Source: a virus. Taken from it: a stretch of DNA of 64,000 nt. The translations under genes and the position numbers were made by a program. The stretch lies in the IMG/VR virus record IMGVR_UViG_3300042934_000519, positions 1 through 64,000 of that record. One strand, 5' to 3'. Positions within the stretch are counted from its first letter, which is position 1, and each line of letters opens with the position of its first letter. The notes beneath the pieces were generated by a model, which saw only the letters and a list, made by a program, of their open reading frames with translations, was not told the origin of the DNA and did not search any database. This document shows positions 39,671 through 47,700 of the stretch, in pieces.

Positions 39671-39969
39671 CTACTACCGTTGACGTGCACCATCACGAAG
39701 GTGTGCTGTTCCAAAAGGTTGCCGCTGAGACTGGCATTACTTACGTCGCTGTCGACCCGGCTGAAATCAAGCACATGGACCGGCGCCTGCTGGTCCGCCA
39801 CGGCGACCCTGAGAAGGGCAGCTGCGGCTACTACCCAGCGTGGCTGCTGGTGGCGGGTGATGAGACCCGCAAGCGTATCGCTCAAGAGAAAGGCAAACGT
39901 CCACCGCATCACTCGTGGATCATTGGCAAAATCATGTCCCTGACTGCGTCGGGGGCACAGTTCCTCTAA
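39667..39969 (+). CDS. Small hypothetical protein
   Basis: 100 aa from ATG 39667 (ATGA overlap; ATG 39658 also possible). His- and Arg-rich, with HHHEG near the start and SCGYYPAWLLVAG in the middle. Family unknown. Confidence 0.64.
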   Translation: MTTTVDVHHHEGVLFQKVAAETGITYVAVDPAEIKHMDRRLLVRHGDPEKGSCGYYPAWLLVAGDETRKRIAQEKGKRPPHHSWIIGKIMSLTASGAQFL

Positions 39970-40006
39970 GCTTCATCCCTAACCTTGATCATTGGAGATC
40001 ACCGCT

Positions 40007-40417
40007 ATGTCGTTCCTTAAAGCTGCTGTATCCGTTGCTGCTGTTGCTGGCGTAGGCTTTCTCGGCTACAAAATCTGCAAGTCCAAGAAAGTCCGCAAGG
40101 CTGCTGCCATCGCTGTTCAAGTGATGGCAGCTCCTTCGCCTGCTCCGCGTCCTACCTACCACGAACCCGTGCGCCCTGTGGCCACTGTCGTGGTGACTGA
40201 AACCGAAACCTCCGTCAAGGCTGACAAGTCCAAGATGGAAGGTGTCATGGGCGTTGCTGCTCATGTCAAAGCCCAACCTGTCAAAGTACACGTACGTGCT
40301 TCGGCCCGTACTACCGAAATCGAAGTAGAACGTACCACTGCTGCCAACCTGAAACCCCTCTCCGATAAAGAGATGGAAAACAAGTTCGGCTTCAGCGGCG
40401 CTACTCTGCCTCAGTGA
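40007..40417 (+). CDS. Small membrane-anchored protein
   Basis: 136 aa after the leader CCCTAACCTTGATCATTGGA. N-terminal Ala/Val/Gly helix (residues 4-22), then a run of basic residues (KSKKVRKAAA) and a flexible tail. The plan repeats that of the tiny proteins at 59436-60637. Inner membrane, C-terminus probably in the cytoplasm. Function unknown. Confidence 0.68.
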   Translation: MSFLKAAVSVAAVAGVGFLGYKICKSKKVRKAAAIAVQVMAAPSPAPRPTYHEPVRPVATVVVTETETSVKADKSKMEGVMGVAAHVKAQPVKVHVRASARTTEIEVERTTAANLKPLSDKEMENKFGFSGATLPQ

Positions 40418-40466
40418 TCCATCAACCCTTGCAACACAACCCTTACCTAACCTCAGGAAGTTACTC

Positions 40467-41765
40467 ATGTCTACTAAACTCTTCAACGAAGATGGCACCA
40501 TTGTAATCCGTCACGTCAGCGACGCTAATGTGACCGATCATGTCCCGGCTCACGTGTATCGTTTGCGCGAACACCCGATGAGCAGCGATCTGTACCTGGT
40601 GCCTGATCGCCTGAAGTTCGACGTCCCGGCCAAGTTCTACGGTCGGCACAATACCCACAAGCAAGAGATCCTCACTGCTTACAACAAGCACGAAGGTTCG
40701 GTGGGTGTTCTGCTGCGCGGTATTAAAGGCGCGGGCAAGTCGGCGTTGGCAGAAGACCTGTGCAACACGGTCCTGGAAAAGTACCTGCCGGTACTGTTTG
40801 TTGACCGTCCGTTCTCCCCCGCAGTGCTGCAACGTGTGACCACCCAAATGGGCCCATGCGTGGTGTACTTCGATGAGTTCGGCAAAGTGTACGGCGCTAA
40901 GGAACGCCGCGACCTGCTGACCTACTTCTCGGACTCCTCGTTCAAGAAGGTGATGTTCATCGTCACCAGCAACAGTAAGAAAGAACTCGACAAGTACATG
41001 ATCGACCGTCCGGGTCGTTTCCTGTTCCGCATCGACTTCAAAGCACTGGACCCACTGGCCATCATCGAGATGATTGACGACCACGGGTTGAAAGGCGAAA
41101 TGGCTCAGATGATGAACGCCTACGTGAATAACAACACGGTGACGTTCGACATGCTGCGCTTCTTGATGCCGATCGCGGTGGAAGCAGGGAACTACATGGA
41201 ATTCAATCGCCGGATCGAAATCCTGAACTGCCCGCCGCCGGTCTACCCTCACCTGACCCCGACCAAGGTCATCTTCCAAGGCGAACCGTTCTACGGCTAC
41301 GTCAAGCTGGGTGTGTCTCCGGGCATGAAGTTCACCATTGAACTGAAAACCGAAACCGACCCTGAGCCGCTCTACAAGGGCGAGTTCGACATGAACACCC
41401 GTAACCAGGTCCTTACCGAGAACTTCCTCGGTGTCGAACGTCAGTTCGTTCTGGAAGGCGACGTGATCGTGTTGGCCCGTGAAGAATGGCGCAACACTGT
41501 GCAAGAAAGCCGTAGCGATCGCTTCCGTGATCCTGCACTGGATGTCAAGCGTGAGGAGGCTCCTCGCGAAATCGGCATGTCGATGTCTGACATCATGCAC
41601 ATGGGCGGTATGGGTAGCATGTTCAGAACGCGCTCGGAACTGCTCGGTGGCGGTATGTCGGAAGATCAGAAGAAGCTGTTGGAACTGGCAGACTTTATCG
41701 TCAAGAACAACAAGCCTGCTGAAACGGCGGCTGTAGAAGAGACTGAAAGCGAAACTGCCAAGTAA
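40467..41765 (+). CDS. AAA+ ATPase
   Basis: 432 aa. Walker A GIKGAGKS (85-92), Walker B CVVYFDEFG (131-139), sensor 1 IVTSNS (165-170) and an Arg-finger-like DRPGRF (180-185) define an AAA+ domain. The C-terminal 200 residues are unrelated to known partners and end in an acidic tail, with a Met-rich segment (MSMSDIMHMGGMGSMF). It may remodel protein or DNA complexes; the substrate is unknown. AGGAAG precedes the start. Confidence 0.85.
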   Translation: MSTKLFNEDGTIVIRHVSDANVTDHVPAHVYRLREHPMSSDLYLVPDRLKFDVPAKFYGRHNTHKQEILTAYNKHEGSVGVLLRGIKGAGKSALAEDLCNTVLEKYLPVLFVDRPFSPAVLQRVTTQMGPCVVYFDEFGKVYGAKERRDLLTYFSDSSFKKVMFIVTSNSKKELDKYMIDRPGRFLFRIDFKALDPLAIIEMIDDHGLKGEMAQMMNAYVNNNTVTFDMLRFLMPIAVEAGNYMEFNRRIEILNCPPPVYPHLTPTKVIFQGEPFYGYVKLGVSPGMKFTIELKTETDPEPLYKGEFDMNTRNQVLTENFLGVERQFVLEGDVIVLAREEWRNTVQESRSDRFRDPALDVKREEAPREIGMSMSDIMHMGGMGSMFRTRSELLGGGMSEDQKKLLELADFIVKNNKPAETAAVEETESETAK

Positions 41766-41772
41766 CGGCATA

Positions 41773-41798
41773 GACAGGGAGCCTCACGGCTCCCTGTC
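41773..41798. terminator. Bidirectional terminator
   Basis: GACAGGGAGCC-TCAC-GGCTCCCTGTC between convergent genes. CGGCATA precedes and TTTCTTTTTTCTTT follows. Confidence 0.9.
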
Positions 41799-41818
41799 TA
41801 GCTTTCTTTTTTCTTTGG

Positions 41819-42943
41819 TTACTTGATGGAGCGGTCGAAGTATTTCACCACGGCCACGGCCACTTGGTACTGGTTCAACGAATTCATGATGCCCCACGTC
41901 CAACTTTCAGGGTCAGACTGGAAGTAGAAGCGTCCGTAGAACTCGTCGTACAGGTTGTTGTCTGCGTCGTAAATCCATTTGGTGAACCGGCCACCGTCCT
42001 TGAAATCCAACCACGGGAACCACAGCAGTTTCATGCTAGGGTCCCAGTCCGGATCAGTCAACATGTCCTTGAGCAGTTTGGCTGCATACATCGCATCTTT
42101 CTTGGCCAGTGCCTGCATTTCTTTAACCGGGGTCGGTTCAGGCGTTGGAACCATGTCGATGCGGTCGTATTTACCCAAGGTAGGGACTTTGTTGCCCAGA
42201 CTGGTGGTTTGAATCTTTGGCAGTTTGGACACAGGGCTTGGGATGGCGTTGAGTTCCTCAACTGCTTGGCGCACCACTTCAAGAGCAGCTTCATCGTCAA
42301 GCGGTTTGTTGGCACACGCCATTTCCACACGCTTCTCGATCCCCGCTACTTTGGTGGCAATTGGCTTGAGCACTTGCGCCCAGGCCTTGCAGAACCCTTC
42401 AAGACTCCCCTTCGCCACGTTGATATTCCAGATCGGCGACGTGGTGATGTTGTCGTTGACCAAGAAGTGCTGGTAGATGTCACTGGCAGGCACCATGCCC
42501 TCCACGAACGTCTGTTTGTCCAGCCACTTCTGGTTCAGGTAGGTCTTTTCCAGTTCAGCCACGAACTTGGCCACCGCTTCACGGTGCTTTGCGTTGTACT
42601 CTTTCTTTTCAGGCAGAGTGCGCGGTTTCTTTCGACCGAAGATGGACAACGACGAGGTCAACATGCCTACCAGCCCTTCAGTGGACACCTCTTCAATTCC
42701 TTGAGTGCCCCCGACTTGCGTCAGCAGGGTAGCGACACTCTGTTGGAGTTCGACGTTGTCTGGGTTGTTCTTGACCACGGTGTCCGTCATGGCCAATACA
42801 GCGTCGAGGGTGGCCTCTTCACGTTTCTCTTCTTCGATCGCACCGGCGATGTCTTCCAGAGAGGACATCAATGTCCGGTACGCGTTTCGAGATTCGCTGG
42901 GCATCGCATCTTCTAATGCGGCGCTTAAGGCAGATAGTCGCAT
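41819..42943 (-). CDS. Hypothetical protein, possibly internal virion
   Basis: 374 aa. Helical N-terminal third (SALEDAMPSESRNAYRTLMSS, KREEATLDAVLAM), a basic loop, and a C-terminal domain rich in W (MKLLWFPWLDFKDG, WTWGIMNSLNQY). It lies 2 bases after the helicase gene and shares its operon. Internal head proteins of giant phages often look like this; no specific match. Confidence 0.68.
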   Translation of the reverse strand: MRLSALSAALEDAMPSESRNAYRTLMSSLEDIAGAIEEEKREEATLDAVLAMTDTVVKNNPDNVELQQSVATLLTQVGGTQGIEEVSTEGLVGMLTSSLSIFGRKKPRTLPEKKEYNAKHREAVAKFVAELEKTYLNQKWLDKQTFVEGMVPASDIYQHFLVNDNITTSPIWNINVAKGSLEGFCKAWAQVLKPIATKVAGIEKRVEMACANKPLDDEAALEVVRQAVEELNAIPSPVSKLPKIQTTSLGNKVPTLGKYDRIDMVPTPEPTPVKEMQALAKKDAMYAAKLLKDMLTDPDWDPSMKLLWFPWLDFKDGGRFTKWIYDADNNLYDEFYGRFYFQSDPESWTWGIMNSLNQYQVAVAVVKYFDRSIK

Positions 42944-42945
42944 GA

Positions 42946-45051
42946 TTACGGCTCGTCTTCTGGTGGGGTAGGTTCTGCCACGTCAATCGGCAACTGCTCA
43001 CGCAGCTGTTCGATAAACGCTTCAGCATTGGTGATCGTGGCGATCGAGTTGTCGACCAAGTCTTCCAGCGAGGCTTCCACATCGTCCGGAGTCTTCACCC
43101 CCAGGATGGTTTCCACCGTTTCCTTGGACCATTGCAGGATGTCCTTGGAGCGCGTGGAGATGTTTGGTGCTTCGCCAGTATCAAGGAAGATGTCGTGCAC
43201 ATGGCAGCGCTGCTTCTGACCGATACGGTCCACACGAGCCACCGTCTGCGTCCGCTCGTAATCACGGAACGGGGAGTTGGTGAACGCCAGTGTATTGGCC
43301 ACCGTCAGAGGCACAGCCGTTGACAACGACTTGAAGGTCGCCACCAGAGGGTTGGCATCTGGGTCATCGTGGAACTTCTTGATGATCGCAGGCAAGTCCT
43401 TGTTGGTTTCCCCGTAGACGAAGAGCGGCTTGTACCCCGCTTGCACCAACAACACTTCCAAGGCTTTGACCACTTCCACGTAACTGGTAAAGATCACCGT
43501 CTTGCTCAAGGCATTGTCGATGATGTCTTCCAGCGGCATGTTGGCGAGCATGTCCAAGTGACACTGAATGCGCATCCGACCCAAGACCTGCGACAGCGCT
43601 TCGCCCAGCACCTTCAGTTCCACGTACTTGATGATCGCTCGCACGTTCAAGAACGGCTTGCGGTACTGCTCGGGGAGAGAAGGCACAATGTTCTTCAGCT
43701 CGTACCGGTTGCAGTACATCACCATGTCTTTCATGGTCACAGGATCGTAACCACGGCGGATCTGCTTGATGTAGCCTTTATACATCTCGAAGTCTTTGTT
43801 CTGCTGGGGTGAGCCACGGGCAATGGACTTCTGGTGCAGTTCCATGCAGGTGTCGTACAGCTTCATGTACTCCGGCATGCCCTTCTGGTAGAACTTGAGC
43901 TGCTCGGCGATGAAGTTGGTCATCTTGGTGCGGATCGAGTCCAAGGTGTAGTCAGCACCGTTAGGGATCTTCACCGTGACCGTGTGGTAATCCACGCCGG
44001 GTGTTTCAATGTCTTGTTTGAGCACCTTAAAGGACAGGATACCGATTCGGTTGGCCAGAATCTCCAGCGAACGCTTGGCCTCCTTACCGAACATCTTGCG
44101 GAACGCTTCACGGGCTTCAGGGGTGAAGTCATCGCAGAGCGTGGTCAGCAAGGTGATCGCTTCAGAGCCCATGGCCTTAAGCGGTGTACCCGAAGCATGC
44201 ACCACGTCTTTGCACTGAAGTGTCCGGCACAGGTCGATCAGGTGGGCTGAGCGTTGGCTGGACTCTTCGTTGAAGTTGTGCGATTCGTCGATGTCGATGA
44301 ACGACTTACCAAACGAGCGAGGATTGGCCTTGACGAACTTGAGGAACTTCTCCAAGTAGTCGTAGTGCACGATGTAGATCTTCTTGCCCAGCACTGGTTC
44401 AGTACCGTGCATGGACGACCAGTAATCCGGGATACCCGACTTGAAGAAGAACTTGCCACCGAAGACCGGGGACTCCTTTGCAATGGTTTTCTCCCAGACA
44501 TCCACAGCCGCGTTCTTGGGACAGATGAAGATCTGAGTGTCCGCATTCAGACACAAGCCCAGTGCGTACCCGGTGATCGTCTTACCGCCACCTGCGGCCA
44601 CGTCCATGAGCATCCCATTGAGGGAATACTCCTGCGTCACGCGGTCGTAGTTATGTAAAAAATTGTCTTGGTGGGCAAATAGTGTGACGTTAAGTTCCTT
44701 AAGCCGGGAGAAATCCAGCTTTGACTTAAAATCACTGGAGCCTATTTTCTTGAGCCATGTATGAAGGCGTATCTCTTCAATGGTCTTAAGGAGGATGCGA
44801 CGGGGTACTGACGTTCGGCGACTTTCGAGCAACCGTTCCAGCATGTACAACACTTCGATTGCAAAGAACCGAGGACACTTGATCTGGGACTTGGTAATAG
44901 AAGAGAACATGTTGGTGTTGATCTTACTGGTTTTCCAGTAATTATACACGTCTCGACTGAATCGCAGCCCAGGGATACCATTCACTATAATGTGAGAATC
45001 CGTTTCTTTAACAGACACGAACCCAACGAGTCGTGCAACACTACCGTACAT
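42946..45051 (-). CDS. SNF2-type (SF2) helicase
   Basis: 701 aa. Q-motif-like FAHQDNFL (125-132), Walker A DVAAGGGKTI (150-159), DESH motif II (255-258), and in the C-terminal half VIFTSYVEVV, SLSTAVPLTVANT and VARVDRIGQKQR (about 603-615). R..R.GQ.. is the SNF2-family motif VI. Such ATPases move along double-stranded DNA. A phage role in replication, recombination or packaging-related DNA handling is inferred. The first 120 residues are more A/T-rich in sequence. Confidence 0.88.
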   Translation of the reverse strand: MYGSVARLVGFVSVKETDSHIIVNGIPGLRFSRDVYNYWKTSKINTNMFSSITKSQIKCPRFFAIEVLYMLERLLESRRTSVPRRILLKTIEEIRLHTWLKKIGSSDFKSKLDFSRLKELNVTLFAHQDNFLHNYDRVTQEYSLNGMLMDVAAGGGKTITGYALGLCLNADTQIFICPKNAAVDVWEKTIAKESPVFGGKFFFKSGIPDYWSSMHGTEPVLGKKIYIVHYDYLEKFLKFVKANPRSFGKSFIDIDESHNFNEESSQRSAHLIDLCRTLQCKDVVHASGTPLKAMGSEAITLLTTLCDDFTPEAREAFRKMFGKEAKRSLEILANRIGILSFKVLKQDIETPGVDYHTVTVKIPNGADYTLDSIRTKMTNFIAEQLKFYQKGMPEYMKLYDTCMELHQKSIARGSPQQNKDFEMYKGYIKQIRRGYDPVTMKDMVMYCNRYELKNIVPSLPEQYRKPFLNVRAIIKYVELKVLGEALSQVLGRMRIQCHLDMLANMPLEDIIDNALSKTVIFTSYVEVVKALEVLLVQAGYKPLFVYGETNKDLPAIIKKFHDDPDANPLVATFKSLSTAVPLTVANTLAFTNSPFRDYERTQTVARVDRIGQKQRCHVHDIFLDTGEAPNISTRSKDILQWSKETVETILGVKTPDDVEASLEDLVDNSIATITNAEAFIEQLREQLPIDVAEPTPPEDEP

Positions 45052-45100
45052 TGTTCTATTCCTTAATAACTAGGGAATCAGGATAAAAGAGGATCATAAG

Positions 45101-46207
45101 ATGACTCAAGTTAACAAGGCAGCCGGTGGCAGCGTCCACCAGCAGCACGCCGAGGTGGTCAAGTTTCGTTCCAGCTTGGAAGCGTTGATGGTTGCCGGAC
45201 GCGAGTTCCTGGGCAATCCGTCACTGGAAGATTCCCAGGCTGTGGCATTCACCACGCTGACAGAAGACGTTCTGGAGCCAGCCGGTCTGGACGAAGAACT
45301 CAAAAAGATCGACGGTGTGGCGGACCCTGCTTCCAAGATCGAACTGATCATGCAGGACATCATCCAGCCTCAGCTGACCACCGTGGCCAAACTCGAAGAG
45401 CACCTTGCTCAGAAAGCCGAAGGCCAAGTCGATGAGCCGTTCACCACCCGTGACCAGATGACTGCTGCGCCGTCGTTTGAATCGATCGTGGTCGAGCGTG
45501 ATGAGCTACGCCTGTTCTCTCACGGCCTGCACTCGCTCAAGGTCATGGCATCGATGGAAGGCGTCACTGCGGACCACATGCGTCCTATGCTGAGCCACTT
45601 CCTGCGCCAAGTGCCGGACATCACCGCCCAACTGAACATCTCCATTGAAAACATGGAAGAGACTCAGGTGCTGGGCGAGATGACTGAAGCCGTTGACCGC
45701 ATGACCGCGGTGGTTGAGAACGCTCGTACCTTGGCTGAAACCCAAGTCAACGACGCTCGTGGCCAGAACGCTCAGATCGAAACCGACAACGCCACTGACT
45801 GGACCGAGAACCTGTTGGCCAAAGTCGAGAGCACCAAGCAATCGGGCGCTGTGTTGGACGACGACGTCAAAGTCTCCAGCACTCCATCTGACGGCACTGT
45901 GGCTTCGACCGACACCACTGGTTCCACTGACATGGAAGTGGACGAGACCGGTATTGACGGCGGTGAGGCAGGTGAAGCAGAAGCACTGGCAGCCGATGCT
46001 GCTGTGGCTGATGCAGACGCTGCGGCGGCTGAAGTCGATGCCAACACCGACACCGGTGCAGGCACTGGCGATGACGCTGGCAAGTCGTTGGGTGAAAACG
46101 CTGACGAGTTGAAAGACAACGTCGAAGAGCCTGAACTCGATGACGACGGTAACCCGATCGTCAAAGAAGAAGAGCAGGAAGAAGAAGAGGAAGAAGAGGT
46201 CAAGTGA
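45101..46207 (+). CDS. Hypothetical protein with strongly acidic C-terminus
   Basis: 368 aa, divergent from the helicase across 49 bases; AGAGGATC precedes the start. N-terminal 240 residues are helical. From about 250 on, the sequence is disordered and made of D, E, A, T, ending in a run of Glu (EEQEEEEEEEVK). Acidic tails of this kind occur in scaffolding, DNA-mimic and histone-like partner proteins. Family unknown. Confidence 0.7.
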   Translation: MTQVNKAAGGSVHQQHAEVVKFRSSLEALMVAGREFLGNPSLEDSQAVAFTTLTEDVLEPAGLDEELKKIDGVADPASKIELIMQDIIQPQLTTVAKLEEHLAQKAEGQVDEPFTTRDQMTAAPSFESIVVERDELRLFSHGLHSLKVMASMEGVTADHMRPMLSHFLRQVPDITAQLNISIENMEETQVLGEMTEAVDRMTAVVENARTLAETQVNDARGQNAQIETDNATDWTENLLAKVESTKQSGAVLDDDVKVSSTPSDGTVASTDTTGSTDMEVDETGIDGGEAGEAEALAADAAVADADAAAAEVDANTDTGAGTGDDAGKSLGENADELKDNVEEPELDDDGNPIVKEEEQEEEEEEEVK

Positions 46208-46215
46208 CCTAGTCT

Positions 46216-46250
46216 TTTAAAACTGTGTCTCTACCATTATATGTAGGAAA
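46216..46250 (+). promoter_or_regulatory. Candidate promoter for the second structured region
   Basis: TTTAAAA (46216-46222), 17 bases, then TATGTAGGAAA. ATTATATGTAG is identical to 9927-9937. Confidence 0.4.
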
Positions 46251-46650
46251 CACGCTCTTTAAGAAACTGTTCTCCAACCAAACGCCACTGGCGTAACTAG
46301 GACGCTTCCATCGAGTCGCGTTCGGCTGCTCTTAATGGCAGCCCCAGAAGGACTAGGGGGCCTTAGGGTCCCCTCTTCCACTATTTTGTTGCAGCCCCAT
46401 GAACTCGTCGTGATAGTGGGGTTTTGAGGGATAGTTCCATACGACCCAGGTGAGTCCGCCTTAGACTCTACCGCACCCTGGTGCTCGTGTGGTAAACGAT
46501 GAAGCGTTGATGGTTTTGCCTCCGCATCGCTGTGACTAGGTAAGTGCCCGCTCCTCACTTGCTCGGTCAGTGTACAGCCTCTAGTGTCCACCGGTCCGGC
46601 TATAACCGTCTGGTCACTAGGGGATGAACATTGCTCTACAGCACTGAATA
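46251..46650 (+). ncRNA. Second candidate structured non-coding RNA
   Basis: About 400 bases with no ORF longer than noise. Hairpins along its length: GCTGC/GCAGC, GGGGGCC-TTAG-GGTCCCC, CCCCA/TGGGG, GAGTC/GACTC, GCACC/GGTGC and CTAGTG/CACTAG near the 3' end. It begins at a candidate promoter and ends at a strong terminator, as expected of an RNA gene. GGCCTTAGGGTC is shared with the hairpin at 7102. Family unknown. Confidence 0.55.
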
Positions 46651-46672
46651 GACAGGAGGGCAACCTCCTGTC
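46651..46672 (+). terminator. Intrinsic terminator with TATGCCG box
   Basis: GACAGGAGG-GCAA-CCTCCTGTC then TTTCTTTTATGCCG. Confidence 0.9.
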
Positions 46673-46698
46673 TTTCTTTTATGCCGTAAGGACCCTTT

Positions 46699-47067
46699 AT
46701 GAAATGGTACACCCTCGCCATTCCTCAATGGCGTAAAGCGAAAGCATTGGGGATTGAGACGTTGGACATCACGGTCAAGTCAGGTGATAAACGCTTTGCC
46801 CCGTACGATGAAGTGCTGTGGGCCTACAAGCGCGGTGAGGTGTCTGATGAGGAGTACACCGAGATCTATCGCAGTAAGCTTACTAAGTTGCTCCACAGCG
46901 ATCCTAAGGCCATTGAGGACCTATTGACCGCAGAGGGTGAAGCAAAGGCTGTCATGTGTTACTGCACCGTAGGCAAGTTCTGTCACCGGCACATCTGGAT
47001 GGAGTTCATGCAGGATGTCGCAGACGATAACGGTATCCACTTCGAGCACTGTGGGGAAATAGTATGA
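46699..47067 (+). CDS. DUF488-like protein
   Basis: 122 aa. The order FAPYDEVLWAYKRGEVSDEE, then a Y..KL helix, then VMCYCTVGKFCHRHIW fits DUF488 proteins (CYE/C..FCHRH). The Cys-His cluster may bind metal. Role in phages is unknown. AAGGAC precedes ATG 46699. Confidence 0.72.
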   Translation: MKWYTLAIPQWRKAKALGIETLDITVKSGDKRFAPYDEVLWAYKRGEVSDEEYTEIYRSKLTKLLHSDPKAIEDLLTAEGEAKAVMCYCTVGKFCHRHIWMEFMQDVADDNGIHFEHCGEIV

Positions 47068-47097
47068 CGCTCCATTCCTACACCCTTCAGGTGACGT

Positions 47098-47640
47098 ATG
47101 TCCAACGATTGCGATCAGTTTCTATTTGACCCCGAGAAGTCCGCCCTTGAGAACTTCTTTGCCCTTGTGTACCGTCGCAACAAAGTACGCCTGACGGATA
47201 AAGATGTAGCGGTGGGGGTACCTGTCTTCATCAACGATGACCCTGACGGTGATAACACCAAAGTCCGCTTGGACGGTAAACCCGGTGGACGATTCAAGAA
47301 CGGCGGTGACTGGTTCTACGCCCGTGCTGACATCGAGACCTATTACCCGGTCTACGACATTGACTTAGCTGCACTGGAAGGCATTACTACCAAAGCCCAG
47401 TTGATTGAATACATCGATGACCAGTTTGATCTGGTGGACGGTGAGTTTGACTTGGACCTTGAAGACCCGATTGGTTCTTTGATGGCCTACACCTCGATCA
47501 ACCTCAAAGCCAAACCGGCTTCTCTGATCTACATCGGTCAGAAGACCATCAACCTCTTCTGGTCTGGCGGTATCCGTCGGGTCACTGAAGAAGGCGTGAT
47601 GCGTGTAACAGACGATGGCCGTGTACGCGTACTCGACTAA
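47098..47640 (+). CDS. Probable virion protein
   Basis: 180 aa, 30 bases after DUF488. The end reads FWSGGIRRVTEEGVMRVTDD, a repeat style (R-V-T-E/D-G) found in structural proteins of large phages. It converges with the fibre genes. Role inferred. Confidence 0.62.
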   Translation: MSNDCDQFLFDPEKSALENFFALVYRRNKVRLTDKDVAVGVPVFINDDPDGDNTKVRLDGKPGGRFKNGGDWFYARADIETYYPVYDIDLAALEGITTKAQLIEYIDDQFDLVDGEFDLDLEDPIGSLMAYTSINLKAKPASLIYIGQKTINLFWSGGIRRVTEEGVMRVTDDGRVRVLD

Positions 47641-47642
47641 CA

Positions 47643-47683
47643 GCATAGAGCCCCAGAGCCGTAGTGGCTCTGGGGCTCTATGC
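47643..47683. terminator. Bidirectional terminator, 18-bp stem
   Basis: 47643-47660 pairs perfectly with 47666-47683. GCATAGA/TCTATGC boxes form the base of the stem. Lies between convergent genes. Confidence 0.92.
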
Positions 47684-47700
47684 GTCACGCTACTGCGTCG

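Noticed and set aside
44650-44666. TATGTAAAAAATTG inside the helicase gene, also seen at 62883
   Set aside because: The copy at 44653 encodes normal helicase residues (QDNFLHN), so it is likely chance and not a promoter pair.
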